The position numbers were made by a program, and so were the translations under genes. Below, piece after piece: positions 22,782-34,682 of a stretch of DNA of 64,000 bases; position 1 is the stretch's first letter, and every line of letters begins with the position of its first letter. The stretch comes from Budorcas taxicolor (Eukaryota > Chordata > Mammalia > Artiodactyla > Bovidae). The notes beneath the pieces are model-generated. The model had not been told where the DNA came from, made no database searches, and worked only from the letters and a program-made list of their open reading frames with translations. The DNA is taken from positions 62,152,567 through 62,216,566 of the forward strand of contig NC_068912.1 of NCBI RefSeq assembly GCF_023091745.1, given 5' to 3'.

Positions 22782-24864
22782 AAACCAGTAGTACAACCAC
22801 CCTATTCTAGACTCATTCCTATAGTGGGTTTCTCACCCATAACACACACTTTAATTATTTACTTAATTCAGCATCATTTTTTCCTGCACTCACTCACTAT
22901 ATGATACTTCAATCTACAGTGTTCAATTCACCTGAGTTCAAAGAAAACCTGTGCAAACTTTGTGGTCAAATGTTTATGGATCAGTTTTTTTTCCCCAAAA
23001 AGTTGCTTTATCTGGGACTGTGATGCCACTATCAATTTTCAGAATTGAAAACATAATGTCATATTAAAACCCTCTGCATTTAGGAGCTCAGTTCCTACCC
23101 TGGTACATTTATTTTCAAACTTTAGTTACAATTTTCCCAGAGGTGACTGAGTTTTCCTCAGTCCCTGGGGGAAGCTGGTGTGAATGATTTTCCAAAAAGC
23201 TTTAAGAGTCCAGAGTTCACTTTTTGCAACTTAAGTGTTATAGGCTTAAATGCTTGCCAGGGGCATTCACATTGAAGGAATGAATGAACATCCTAAATGG
23301 AAAGTTTTAAAATGAATACAGAGACAGGGAAAGCTTAACTTAGAGAGGTAATAAAGTAGAGACAAAGCTTAGAGTTCCAATCTGACCCTGAGCAGCAGGA
23401 CCCCAATCAAGCTACTCTGGTTTTCCATTCAATAGCCTGGACATCAGGACATTCTTTCAGAGATGAAATGAATTAACAAATGTAATTCACTTCTTGCCTT
23501 CAGCTTTCCTGATATCTAACTAGCCAGCATGATAAGACAAGGAGTAACTCATGTTCTGTTTTTTCAATAATCTAATGGAGATTCATTGATTTATGCAGCC
23601 AATTATAAATGTGGGCAACAGCCAAATAGGCAAGTTACTTGAAGAGAAAAAGAAAAAAATCCTCAGGTCACTGAAGCAGCAATTAGCAAGTATTATGGGG
23701 AAAAGGAGGGGAAGAGAGAAAAGAAGGAGGAAAAAGGCCTGATGAGGCAAATTGCTTTTAATTATCCTTAAACATTTTCTCATCTTCTTTTGATGCCATA
23801 AGACCCCCTGCAGTTGCAAAATAAAATAAGCCTGAGTTTTGTTTTGCTTTTTTAAATAGGAACATAATAGCCACTGTGGAAACACGTTCTTAATCAAAGG
23901 TATTAAACTCCTGGCTGCTCTCCTTCATTTGAAATTGTCTGGGTTCATTATTATCAAGGGGAAGAGAAGTCTATTCACCATTTAGCTCCCTTCTTAGTAA
24001 ATTAAAATATTAATTACAAAATACATTATTTTTATCTTATATCTTAAGCTATTAGTTACTGTGGCTGGAAAAAAGAAAAAAAGAGGACTCATTTTTTGTT
24101 GAAGTAATTTCCCTAACAAAGCATTCATCATTACTTCTAGTTCTTGGAAATCAAATCCATACATAAAATGCTGTATTTCGAGGGCCATCTGAATAAATTA
24201 GATAGCAATTTCATTTATTTTTTTGTCTCAGAGATAAGTGTGCAATTATAGTTGCCATGTCCACGTGTTTGGGACATGTGACCACTCAGACAAGGCCGTT
24301 TGCTGCAGCCAAAGCCAGGCAGAGCCAGAGAGGGAAGAAAGAATGTTTCCTTTTCATTTCCGCTGCACAATGCAGTAATCGATCTTATGCCCATAGACAC
24401 AAATGCTCAATCTCTGGGAAAGAGACAAATAAAGCCACAGAATAGACATCAGAGCCAACTAAAACACTTACTGTCCACCTCTTCAAAGACTCAAATTACC
24501 AGCAAGGTATTGAGATGACAGGAGAAAGTCTTAAAAAAAACAAAAACAAAAAAACCCACAGACCAATGGCCAGCAAACCCACTGAGCATATGCAAATTAC
24601 CTGAGCCTGTGGTGCCACATATCAACAGAAAATAAACGAAAGTTGGGGTCTCTTACAGTTGAGAACTATATGCAGTAATCATGTACTTAAGGGGGTTATT
24701 TGGAGATAGTCTAAAAGCCACCACGCCCTTTCCTCCTTTTCCTACTACCTGCATGGTGCCTGAAATGAGATATTTTCCCATTTACATTGGGAGAATATTC
24801 TGTTTAAGGGGTCATACTTAATTTCAGGAACAATTAGAGAGATAAGACTCAACAGCCAACACCA

Positions 24865-25065
24865 TCTATTATGTGCCCACTCCTTACTAAGTACTTTACA
24901 TATATTCATGAATCATTACAATAATCTTATAATGTAGACATTTTTTATAGCAAGCCTTTTAACCAAGGCTTAGAAAGATGAAGCAACTTGAACAATTGGC
25001 AAGTGATACAGGGAAGATCTCAGTCCAGGTGTCTGATTGCAAAGCCCTGGTTCTTACTGTATCTG
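24865..25065 (-). mobile_element. MIR SINE (ancient), inverted
   Basis: The plus strand reads 'tattatgtgcccactccttactaagtac', 'cattacaataatcttataatg', 'gaagcaacttgaacaattggcaagtgat' and 'tgattgcaaagccctggttctta', the inverted MIR order. Confidence 0.65.
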
Positions 25066-25489
25066 TTGGCTAATATCTGATAGTATGTGTTGGAGTGGAA
25101 GGGACAGAGTAGTGGACATGAAAATATGGAAAAGAGTGCAAAACAAGGAGGAGAAGGGGCATCAGAGAGAACTTAGAATCAGCCCTTGATGTTGGTGAAT
25201 CTCAGAGGGAGACCCCAGACTGCCAGACAAAAGCATTAATGCTCAGCCTCTCCTCCCTCCCACTAAGCTTTACCCAAGCCAGCATCCTTTTGAGGTTGTT
25301 GTATATATGTCTTATTGAATTGCACAATACCCACAGTCCCTGTGGAAGAGCAAGGCAGCTGTAATGTGTTCACATATACTTTTCTGTGTTCTTGGTGAAT
25401 TTTAGTCATGTATCCCTTGCTCTCTGAAAGAGGCAGCCTCACTGGTTTCAACACATTAAAAACATGGGAGGCAGGAGAGTACAAATCAT

Positions 25490-25620
25490 AGGGCAGGGCA
25501 TGGTCTTGCTGTCCATCTGTGCAGCTTAGGGCAAGTTACTTAATGCCACCTCAGATTTCTCATCTGAAAAATAGGATCATTAATACTGCATTACAGTGAA
25601 TAGAAGATAGAAAACATTGG
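25490..25620 (+). mobile_element. MIR SINE (ancient), core
   Basis: Contains 'gggcaagttacttaatgcc', 'cagatttctcatctgaaaaatagg' and 'atcattaatactgc', a clear forward MIR core. Confidence 0.65.
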
Positions 25621-25800
25621 ACATATGTTAGCTATTGCTTGTAGTAATATACCACCAATTGATTTAATTGGGTAGGATAGCATTCCTAAAGGAGTACTGT
25701 AAAACAATTCCCAAGCCTAGGAAGTTTAGAAAACATAACTACTTGTCCTGTTCTTGCAAATGCACAATACACCTTAACATATAAAAGAATCTTCCAAACT

Positions 25801-25818
25801 ACAAAAAAAAAAAAAAAA
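25801..25818. repeat. Poly-A run
   Basis: About 17 consecutive A with no upstream SINE or retrocopy recognised on the plus strand. Confidence 0.8.
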
Positions 25819-26559
25819 GCTATTTTAATATATTTGACGTTCAATCCCTGAAGTACACCTGAGGGATTCATGTTCTAAAGAGTTCTCTAGGCAAACACGA
25901 ACTAGGACAAAGTAATGTGAACACTAGTATATGTAACTGTACTGGTTTCAGATTCATATTTTGTACGAAGACTCATTTTTTCGGATTCAAAACTCAGCTG
26001 GTCACTTAGGAAAACAGTCTTGAACAAGTTGCTCATATTTAAATTTGTTGGGTTCAGGATGTTTGTAGATGACAGAATGAAGGCTCAGCTTAGAAGTTGA
26101 TAATATGAAATAATTGATCCCATGGAAAACTTGTCACTCACTTGATTCAATCCCATAAAGTTTTGCTGAGTCCATGCAAATCCTTCTGGAAGCAGACACT
26201 GAAACTTCATTAGGATTGAAAGAGGTTAAGTGGAAGGTATGGTCTATGAAAGACATAGGAGGAGGATGGAGGATTGGACAGGAGAGTCTCAGACTGCACA
26301 TGTGTATCTGACACTCAGCCAACCTAATGAGGAGCTCCAGAGCAAATATTGCCCTTAAGAGGTAACCTGCAAACAGCAGAAATGGCCAAGCCCTGGTCTC
26401 CCATACCATCTACCTTCAGCATGCTCAGTTGATTGGGATTGCCCAGAAGAGCTTGGCTTTGGCTAAAATGGTGCAATGATGGCAGATCCTTAAATCACTG
26501 CAACTAGGGTCTACCAGTTACCTGCTTCCTCACAACTGAAACAAATATCTTTACTGCAG

Positions 26560-26740
26560 GGAGATCCTGCAGTGCACCTCTGTCATCACCCGACAAGCCC
26601 CTTCTAGGTGCCTAACTCAGGAGGTTCAGAGATAAACACGGCTTAACTTTTATACCAACTGTAGTATAATAGGAAAATAAACCAAGCATTTATAATTAAT
26701 TTAAAAAGCAGTACGTAGGTTAGTTCTCTAAGGACACCAA
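26560..26740 (+). mobile_element. Possible L2 fragment
   Basis: Contains 'cctaactcaggaggttcagagataaacacgg' followed by 'accaagcatttataatt', weakly like an L2 3' end. Confidence 0.3.
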
Positions 26741-26829
26741 AGTCTGCTCTTCAGCTGTTGATGAACAATGTCTGCCACAGACGAAGGAGAAGGCAGTAAG
26801 CACACAGACACAGGGACTTGCTATGCCTG

Positions 26830-27620
26830 GACTTAGCCCCTCTCCTGGGCCAACTGAAATCTTACCCAAGGTTCAGCTGAAGCACCTTCTCTTTCAGAAT
26901 TCTCGTGATTATTTCTACACATGACTGAGTGACTGAGCATGTACACAAACGCAGCCCTTACAGTGCAGAGAAAATAGCAGCTGATCGGTTTGGTTACATG
27001 GATCAGCTGAAAAACCTTGTTGGAGAAGTTTGATGCATTCTTTATTTCCTTTAGCATTAATGTTTTAAAAAAAATAGTGGACATCATTCTCAGCTGGGAT
27101 GTGTCTGTGGAACTGTTGCTTATATTCCTTTTATTGGTCCCAGTACTCACTGGCAGCTTGTAGGGTACCTAAGAGGGAAACTGGAGGCTGTAGAAACATT
27201 TCTAAAATCTCTGTCAAGCTGAAGCGTCAAACTGCTCACCATCCTCTAAAGTATTTAAATTTAATTTTGATGTAAATTTCTCCATGAGCAAAACTTGAAG
27301 CATCCTTGCCACCAGTACCCCGTCCAATGATACTACCATCACTAAAATGCACAAACAGAAGTTCTGGAGTTTCTTCCATTGCTTTCCTCTGAAATTCATG
27401 CAGATAATAGAATGTAGCTTCTAGTTCTATTTTCTCCAACAAAATCCTCCAGGGACTGGTGTGGTCAACTCTACTTCCCTTAACTCTTTACTTATGCTAC
27501 TTTGGTTCCCATCCAGCCTCTCTCCGAGGATCAACTTTCCAGTTAATTCTATATAGAAAGAAACGAGATGTACCAAGGGGGGAAAAAAACCAAGGTTAAG
27601 ATGAATCATTTTTTTTCCTA
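26830..27620 (-). pseudogene. Unassigned broken coding-like stretch, minus strand
   Basis: Read on the minus strand from about 27610 to 26833, four short frames follow one another. The frame at 27427-27609 (ends VPGGFCWRK) passes to one at 27236-27442 (MLEKIELEATFYYLHEFQ, then a PELLFVHFSDGS stretch) and later to 26833-27150. The text is unusually protein-like around 27240-27440, but I recognise no family, and no splice structure, poly-A tail or target duplication could be shown. It may be a decayed retrocopy or pure chance. Confidence 0.25.
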
Positions 27621-27839
27621 TAAAGCAGTTTGTCTTCTATATATCTGGCTTTATTTACCAGAGGAAAAAAGACATTTTCTTCTAAACTTACTGAAGTTGA
27701 ATCTACTTATTCAAATGAGTTTACCTTTTTTTTCAGTCTTAGTTAAGACCAGTTTGCCAATTCATAACCCTCACAACATTTAAAGTAAGTAAGAGATTTC
27801 AAGAAAATCTCTTTAAACTCTATCCTAAAAATTAATCCC

Positions 27840-28015
27840 CATCACATTCCACATGTTAACATGCTCATAATTGCCATCCTTAACTTTAAAGCTCACTTAA
27901 AAGAGCGTCAGAAAGTAAATGATTTGCCGGAGGTCACGGTGAATCTGGACTGAGTCGGGAATAGAAGCCAACTGTTTGGATTAGTTGCCCCATGCTCTAA
28001 TCACCTCAAGAGCAT
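27840..28015 (-). mobile_element. MIR SINE (ancient), inverted
   Basis: The plus strand has 'aaagtaaatgatttgccggaggtcacggtgaatctgg', 'gggaatagaagccaact' and 'ccccatgctctaatcac', the inverted MIR order. Confidence 0.55.
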
Positions 28016-28097
28016 TCATTCCCACACACCCCATTATTAGAGACACTTGTCCCAGACTCCTACCAGATTCACCTTCTGTAAAAGTGACTGTGAACAT

Positions 28098-28165
28098 GTT
28101 CAATTCTCTCAAATCTCAATTCTCTCCATTCTCAATTCTCTCCAACCCTTCTCAGTTCTCACATT
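28098..28165. repeat. Short pyrimidine-rich tandem repeat
   Basis: Imperfect repeats of a roughly 16-17 base unit containing TCAATTCTCTC (at about 28099, 28116 and 28132). Strand asymmetry is strong, with almost no G. Confidence 0.7.
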
Positions 28166-28359
28166 TGATTCTGATTCATTGCAAAGTCTCATGACCAAAG
28201 AAGCCATTTCGTATCCACTTGGTCATTTTTAGGGCAAATAATCTATTTAGTTAATTGAGAGGCTGTATTCTTAATTAATATAAAACTTCACTGCAAATAC
28301 TAACTAAACATTTTGCAAAACCAAAGGTGTGGAATTTTTTCCCACTTCGTATCTTGCTG

Positions 28360-28600
28360 ATGTGAGTTCATTAAGTGCTCTCGGTGTGCCAGACACTGTG
28401 CTAACTAATAGGGATACAAAACACAGTCCTTGGCAACTTACCACTTATTGTAGGCTTACCAGAAACAATGAAGCAGGTGACACAGTATATTAAGCCCATC
28501 ATAGGGGGAAATTCCAAGTACATGAAAAGGATGTTTCAGCTCAGCTTGGGGATCACAAAGACTGCTCCAAGTTGAGTTCTCAGAGAAGATACTAGCCAGG
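28360..28600 (+). mobile_element. L2 LINE (ancient), left part
   Basis: Contains 'gtgagttcattaagtgctctcggtgtgccagacactgtgctaac' and 'gatacaaaacacagtcc', typical of L2. It stops where the LTR begins at 28601 and seems to resume at about 29085. Confidence 0.65.
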
Positions 28601-29051
28601 TGTTATGAGTTGAATTCTGTTCTCCTAAAAAAAGACATGTTGAAATCCCAGCTCACTATATTTCAGAATTTGACCTTATTTGGTAGTACAGTCTTCACAG
28701 AGATACTCAAGGTAAAATGAGGTCATTAGAGTGGACCCTTATGCATTGTGACTGGAGTCCTTATCAAAAGGGGAAATTTGGGGCACAGAGACAGTCAGGC
28801 ACAGCGGGGAGATGATATAAAGACGCACAGAGAAATCACCAAATAAAGCGATGCCTCTATAATCCGAAGAGCACCAAAGATTGACAATAAACCACCATAA
28901 GCTAGGAAGAAGTGAAGACTGCCCCCACAGGTTTCGGCAGGAGCAGAGCCCTGCCAAAACCTTGATCCCAGACTTCTAGCCTCAAGACTGTGAGACAATC
29001 TATTTCTGCTGCAGCATTTTGTTAAAGCAGCCTATGGAAACAAATACACCA
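28601..29051 (+). mobile_element. Solo LTR of a MaLR (ERVL-related, MLT1/MST type)
   Basis: Begins TGTTATGAGTTGAATTCTG and ends with the ACAAATACACCA-type terminus, about 450 bp. Internal words match the common MaLR LTR: 'gaccttatttggtag', 'aaaatgaggtcattagagtgg', 'tccttatcaaaaggggaaattt', 'ccttgatcccagacttctagcctc' and 'ctgtgagacaat'. No internal retroviral sequence follows, so it is a solo LTR. It interrupts an L2. Confidence 0.85.
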
Positions 29052-29084
29052 GTAAAAAAAACAAAACAAAAAAAAACAAAGGAG

Positions 29085-29225
29085 AATTCAAGGCAAGGAA
29101 GATCGAAGGCAGAAATGCCTTGAGACTAAATGTTTCCCTATGGCTGATGGTTTGAGTTCACTTACAGTGAAAACCTGCGAGGCCAGAAACCAAAGGAAGC
29201 TGGGGCATCGCAGGAGTCAGACATC
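29085..29225 (+). mobile_element. L2 LINE (ancient), right part
   Basis: Resumes the L2 order after the LTR with 'attcaaggcaaggaagatcgaaggcagaaatgcc' and 'ccagaaaccaaaggaagctgg'. Together with 28360-28600 it brackets the LTR insertion. Confidence 0.4.
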
Positions 29226-29557
29226 AGCTCTTGAATGCTCTGTGCAGTATATTTAGTCTGTCCTGTGCTATCATGGAAGCTGTGGAATCCCCAGTATTTC
29301 TACTGTGGGGGGGAAAGTTTCTGAATGTTGTATGTTCTGTACATCTGCTGATAATCTGTAAAACCCTGTGTTTCCTCTGCAGTCAGCAGCTTGCAGATTC
29401 AAAGTTTGTTTCAGCACCACATCAAAACTCAGGAAGCTTTAAAGTTCATCCAAACACCCAGCTTTTGTTGAAAGAAGGCACTGGGACTCTGGAGACAACC
29501 AATGAACTATCTCAAGGATCCCTCTGAAATATATCCAATAAATGGATCTTTATTATG
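29226..29557. other. Unique sequence
   Basis: A 98-residue frame at 29231-29527 has no domain and no context supporting a gene. Confidence 0.4.
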
Positions 29558-29660
29558 CCAGGATTCTTGACTGGGAAATCCCAAGGACGGAGGAGCCTGA
29601 CGGGCTACAGTCCATGGAGTTTCAAAGAGTCAGACACAACGGCAACTAAACAACAACAAA
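29558..29660 (+). mobile_element. Bov-tA SINE, 3' half only, plus strand
   Basis: Starts in the body (AGGATTCTTGACTGGGAAATC) and ends with GAGTCAGACACAAC and a CAACAACAAAA tail. It lacks the tRNA head. Confidence 0.9.
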
Positions 29661-30384
29661 ATTTACATCCTGGAATATCCTTTCCTGGTCCAGGTCTACT
29701 CCAGCCAGAATACAAAACACTATGTCAATTTCATCTAAGGGCGAGCAGAACCCATGGCAGCCACAAGATGGGGTTTGGGGGAGGAGCCTGACAGTCAGCC
29801 CACAGACAAGCCCCACTGCCTTCTGTTTTGTAAAGAGACATATGAGACCATCAACCCGGACCATGCACACATGTTCTCTTGGAAATGGGCTAAAATTAGC
29901 AGCTTCAATTCTTCTTTGAAATATCCCCACACTAAAGAAGATATTTTTAGCAGACTTCCCATAAAGTCCAGCTTCCTGCATTTCCTGCTAGACACTTGAA
30001 TGGAGAAAAGCTGCTGTGATCTACCAAATGAGGAAGTCTGGTAAGTGAGGCAAGGCTTCAAAGTGCCATAGCTCAACAAAACTGAGAAAGGGATTGGAAA
30101 GGAGGAGACGCCCTTCATGAAGGTGTGTGAACATTCAAGGGCTTTCTTTTTTCCTTTGATGTGGGTGGATGTCACCTTAATGAGAGGAGCTGCCTTGTGA
30201 AAACACAACATGCCAATAAAGAATCAAATGTCTGCAATGTTTTGCTTTATAGTTTGGTGACAGTCTGTTCAGAGTGAAAGTGTCACGTTTCAACTTTATT
30301 CAGATTAAACTCCCACTTGAGACAAATAAGCCTGGAGGAGAAAGGAATGGAGACAGAGAACTGAATGTGTCCCCTTCCTTTACA
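29661..30384. other. Unique sequence
   Basis: Several overlapping frames on both strands between 29646 and 30211 have no recognisable domain and are likely chance. Confidence 0.45.
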
Positions 30385-30596
30385 CACACTCTCAGTCCTG
30401 TCTGACTCTTTACAACCCTATGGACTGTAGCCCTCCAGACTCCTCTGTCCAAGGGATTATTGAGGCAAGAATACTGGAATGGCTTGCCATTATCTCCTCC
30501 AGGGGATCTTCCTGACCTAGGGATCAAACCCTCATCTCCTGTGTCTCCTGCATAGTAGGTGGATTCTTTACTGTTTGAGCCATTGGGAAGCCCATC
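30385..30596 (-). mobile_element. Bov-tA SINE, minus strand
   Basis: Inverted body from ACACTCTCAGTCCTGTCTGA to the inverted head GAGCCATTGGGAAGCCC. Confidence 0.95.
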
Positions 30597-31409
30597 TACA
30601 TACACAATAGGTTTGAATTTTCACGGGTTTTGGTTGTAGTTGTTTTTCTTGCCTTGTTATCTCTGAATTGAAGCCAAAGAAACAAATATGGGTTGAGTGC
30701 TGGGTGCAGCATCCAACTGCACAGCATCTTACCAGCAGTGAACTTTATTTATTTTAGTTTTACAGTCATTTTTACTTATAGTTATCTGTATTCACTTTCC
30801 CTAATACTCATGAATAGACTTTTCCCGTGAGTCTTTGTCCATAGTTTAGTGAAGAGCTCACCGCACTTTATTGTAACTTGTTGTCATCTCTCCCAAGGCA
30901 ACAACAGCATCTTAATCATTTTGAATCTCCAGCTCCCAACACAGAATAGATATACCATTAATTCTTTCTAGATTAATAAATAGTACACATCTTGGACAAC
31001 CACAACACTGCCGAGATAAATTTGCTTTACCCGACAGTTGCACTGATCCTCCTGCATGTGATTGCTGATAACACAGAGGGGCACAGGTGTGGCCACCCAG
31101 AGAATGCTCTGTCTCTCAATTCCCAGTCTTTCTCAAGCAGAACTATTCCCTAATACACAGAAAATAGCTAACTATAGCTAATAAGGTAAGCAGCTTAGAA
31201 GAGGTTATTTTAAAACACAGAAGCTGCAACCTTATAGTATTTTATATTATACAGTTGTTCATATGCACATAGTTTCATACCTCATTTATATAAACTGCAT
31301 GTTAAACATAATTTCTACTCCTTATTTAAATATGTTTTCTGCAAAATGCAATAAACTCAATAATCATGGTAGCTTAACTTAGAATAGTTTGTCTTAGGAA
31401 GTCAACGCA

Positions 31410-31560
31410 CTTAATTGGCTTTTCCATCTACTCACTTAATACTCTCATCATCAACAGACATGAGAGGCAAGGCATTGTCCTCATTTGCCTGAGGGGAAAA
31501 AGAGTCTGAGTAAATGACTGAGTTTAAAAAGCAGTGATCTGGAAGCCCTCTGGAGTGAAT
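31410..31560 (-). mobile_element. MIR-like fragment, inverted
   Basis: The words 'cttaatactctcatcatc', 'ttgtcctcatttgcctgagg' and 'aaatgactgagtttaaaaagcagtg' are in the inverted MIR order, diverged. Confidence 0.4.
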
Positions 31561-32094
31561 ATAGTAGATTTCAGTACAAGGCTGGTCCATCTTGGCTTTT
31601 ATCCAAAGGGATTTTGTTAGGGAAGTAGAGTTAATACATCTGTTAGCATATTTTACTGTCAGAAACTTTACTACCAGAGTTCAATATATATGAGGCATTA
31701 GGGAAATATTCTGTACATCAGTAAAGGAGACAATTATGGTCCGATTATATCATCAACATTAACTGAAATAATATCAGCTATTTCAAAGAATAAATTATAA
31801 TTCAGAGACTCTTACGGAAAAAAGGAAGGGCAAAATTTGGGTTTGGAGAGTCTGAAAACAGAACAGTTATTGGATAGGCTTCTAGATGTTGGAAGAAATA
31901 TATTTAAGAAGTCAGTATATAAAGGGCCCAATATCTCCATCTTAAGACATCCAGTTTCCATCCAGAATCTGAAAATAAGTTACCCAGAAACACAGTTATA
32001 ACTAAGCCTTCTCATTTTCTCCCATAAAGTTATTAGTCATCCAAGAAGAAAGGTCAGGAAGCAGTTTTTAAGTCCAGCCACTAAAGAGAAAGAC

Positions 32095-32305
32095 TATGGG
32101 AAGGAGAAAACAGGTTTTGTGACCAAACAGACATAGTAGACTCCCAATAACTATATAAATTTGGCTAAATTACCTCACCCACTCGAGCCGCAATTTTCCT
32201 CATCAATAAATTAAAGGCAACAGTATTTACCTTACTGGGTGTTTTTTTGAGATTATGTAGATAAAGCACTTAGCATAGAGCCTAATAAATACCAAGTTTT
32301 CAACA
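32095..32305 (+). mobile_element. MIR SINE (ancient)
   Basis: Forward MIR order: 'ttggctaaattacctcaccc', 'gcaattttcctcatcaataaatt', 'cagtatttaccttactgggtg', 'taaagcacttagcatagagcctaataaatacc'. Confidence 0.7.
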
Positions 32306-32799
32306 GAAGAGAGCTATTAATACAGCTAAAATATTAAATTACATTTACCATCACCACAGACTTGAAGGAAAATGAAATTCAGTAGAATTTATGCCCCTAA
32401 GTGATTGGTCCTGTATTAAAAGGATTTCAAATGTTAGCAAACAATGGGGAAGGAAAATATTCTTTCTCTATAATAGAAAACCAGAAAATGATATGTAAAA
32501 AATAACTGACTGAAAGACTAAAACTACATTAAAATGTAATAAATCAATCTTTCATCAAGTGTAAATCATTGATACTTGACTCTTCTCAATTTTCATTTTA
32601 CCAAGGGAGAGAAAGGACAGTTAAAAGCAGGGAAATAGAAGGAAGGAAAAAAGGAAAAACAAACTGAAGAACAAAGGGTACCAGAAATAAGAAAATGAGG
32701 ATGCTTAAATTAAGTTTAAATGATTTAAAGGATTTGAAGATAAGTTTAGAGGGGAAAATGGGAGGCAATAGTGCAACATTAAAAAGACTATATTTCTGT

Positions 32800-34440
32800 T
32801 TCTTACATTTTCCTGATTGAAACTATTAAGATGCTAGATAAAATATAAAATAATTTTTAAATGTATTAAAAGCTAGTCTGATTATATTAAGAAATTCATA
32901 GGACTATAAACAAAGTAACAAGATCCTGGAGAGAAGTGAATTCCAAATTTTGATTTTGCACCAAGAGTTTCTTCCAGCTTTGGAAATCTTGGGCTTCATC
33001 CTTGACAGGTACAGTGTGAGCAGCAGACAGAAAAGAAAATCAATTGAGAGATTCAATATGTAGGATCTAATAGAAGATGTCTGCATTGAATCAAATCTCA
33101 AAGGGATCTATTCTCAATGTAAGAGTAAACTTGAAATAAAACATTCCATACTCTAGTGATTAGCATGGAAAATTTCTTGTCTAATTTTCATTCATAGTGG
33201 AGGAAATTTAAAAAAAAATGTCTAATAGATTGTAAATGCAACTGGGCCACATAAAGATTAGTGATCCAAATTTGTGTCACTTAAATGATCATAAAATAAA
33301 GAAGTGGGTAATTCATACAATATAAAGTGATTCAGAGTTGGTAGTGCCGACAGAAACAGATAACTGCCAGAAGGAAATATAAATCTTCTTTAAAAGAATT
33401 AAAATTCACCTGGTTCTCAGAGAAGAGCACTGAATATATCAGGTTTAAAGAAAATAGACACTCACAGGGGAAAAAAGAGAAAGAGAAAAAACAACAAGAA
33501 CAACTACAAACAAATCTGAAGAGAAGGAACTATGAATAAGAATCAGGAGAAACAACAGAAAGAAGATATAAGCCTCTAAGGACTTCAGAAATTGACAGTA
33601 ATGTAAAGAATATAAAATAAGTAACATTGATCTGTTTACATTTTAAAGCAAAGCATGAAAATTGACCAGTGAATGAGAAATTTAAAAGAATGCCCAAACA
33701 TATTTGAAAAAGAATCAAAACAGAACTCATATAACTGAAAAAAATATAATGATTTACGTTAAAGGAACTATTGAATACTTTTACAAAATAGACAGCACTG
33801 GAGACAGAATTAGTGAAATAGAAGATAAGAAACATACAGAATGTACTCTAGAAAAACAAAGAAATCTAAAATGGACACAGGTTGACAAAAGTAAAAAGAA
33901 GACAATCTAACCAAAGTTCCAGTTGGAACTGTTAGAGAAAATAGGAAAGAGGCAATATTCAAAGGAATAATGGATGAGAAATTTCCAGGATTAATGAAAT
34001 GACTCTAATGATCATATACTGGAAGCCCAAAAAATCCCCAACAAGCAGTTATAAGGACAGCATACCTAGGTAAAACAAAAAGAAATTGTAGGGCACACAC
34101 ACACAAAAAAAAAAAAAAAAGAGAGAGAGAGAGAGAGAAACAACATCTCCTCTACAAAAGAACAAGGCAATTAAAATGTTGGCTGGCTTCTCCATACCAC
34201 CAACAGAAGGCAGAGACAGTGAAGCAATATCTTCATCATTTTGAAAGAAAATAACTTTCAGCATAGACTTTTATTTATATAAATCCTGGAAGGAATTTTC
34301 TCAAAAACTGGGAAAGATGGAAGAAATAAACATTCTTAATAAAAAAATATATATATTTTTACCATATAAAACATCTTCACTAAGGGAAACTACAAAGAAT
34401 ATCTTTTTCTAGCAGAAGGAAAGGATGCAAGAAGCAAGAA
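32800..34440 (+). mobile_element. Ancient L1 (L1M/HAL1-type) 5' or internal region
   Basis: An A-rich plus strand with 'gcagcagacagaaaag', 'gaatcaggagaaacaacag', 'gacagaattagtgaaatagaag' and, near the end, 'ctggcttctccataccacc', 'agcaatatcttcatcattttgaaagaaaataact' and 'gcatagacttttattt'. The closing part follows the order of the old L1 region upstream of ORF2. The 68-residue frame at 33704-33910 could be a scrap of ORF1 but is not recognisable. Borders are approximate. Confidence 0.45.
34095..34140. repeat. Compound (CA)n-(A)n-(GA)n microsatellite
   Basis: About six CA units, then about 17 A, then about nine GA units, without interruption. It is likely length-polymorphic. Confidence 0.9.
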
Positions 34441-34469
34441 GAAAAATGTTGAATTGCATGTTTCTTCTG

Positions 34470-34540
34470 TTGTTGTTCAGTCACCCAGTCGTGTCCAACG
34501 AGTCTTCGCAGTGGACTGCAGTCGCTCTTCAGATTCTCCT
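34470..34540 (-). mobile_element. Bov SINE 3'-end scrap, minus strand
   Basis: TGTTGTTGTTCAGTCACCCA followed by GTCGTGTCCAACGAGTC, the inverted 3' end of a Bov-A body. Homology fades after about 34540. Confidence 0.7.
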
Positions 34541-34682
34541 TGGCCATACCTTTGATCCAGTCATAGCTGCACCAGCCAAGTCTACATACAGACTTCAATC
34601 AGCTTCAGACAGCTACAGCCTGGCAGCACTGTACCTTTCTCTACCTACCCTAGAAATTCTCACACTTACTCAACCGAAGACT

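Larger units (their letters stand above)
22794..26799. other. Mostly unique sequence
   Basis: No gene recognised. About 4 kb with no ruminant-specific SINE or LINE, but with MIR and L2 traces. Candidate conserved non-coding text lies around 24090-24400 (E-box words CACGTG at 24261 and CATGTG near 24274). Confidence 0.5.
30597..32799. other. Mostly unique sequence
   Basis: No gene recognised. MIR pieces at about 31410-31560 and 32095-32305. No ruminant-specific repeat. Confidence 0.5.

Noticed and set aside
22215..22793. CRISPR array
   Set aside because: Repeated blocks are SINE pieces of about 200 bases in mammalian DNA, with no short regular repeats or unique spacers.
29646..30211. Overlapping minus-strand frames of 111 and 138 residues
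   Set aside because: They overlap each other in different phases, carry no recognisable domain, and one runs antisense to a SINE end.
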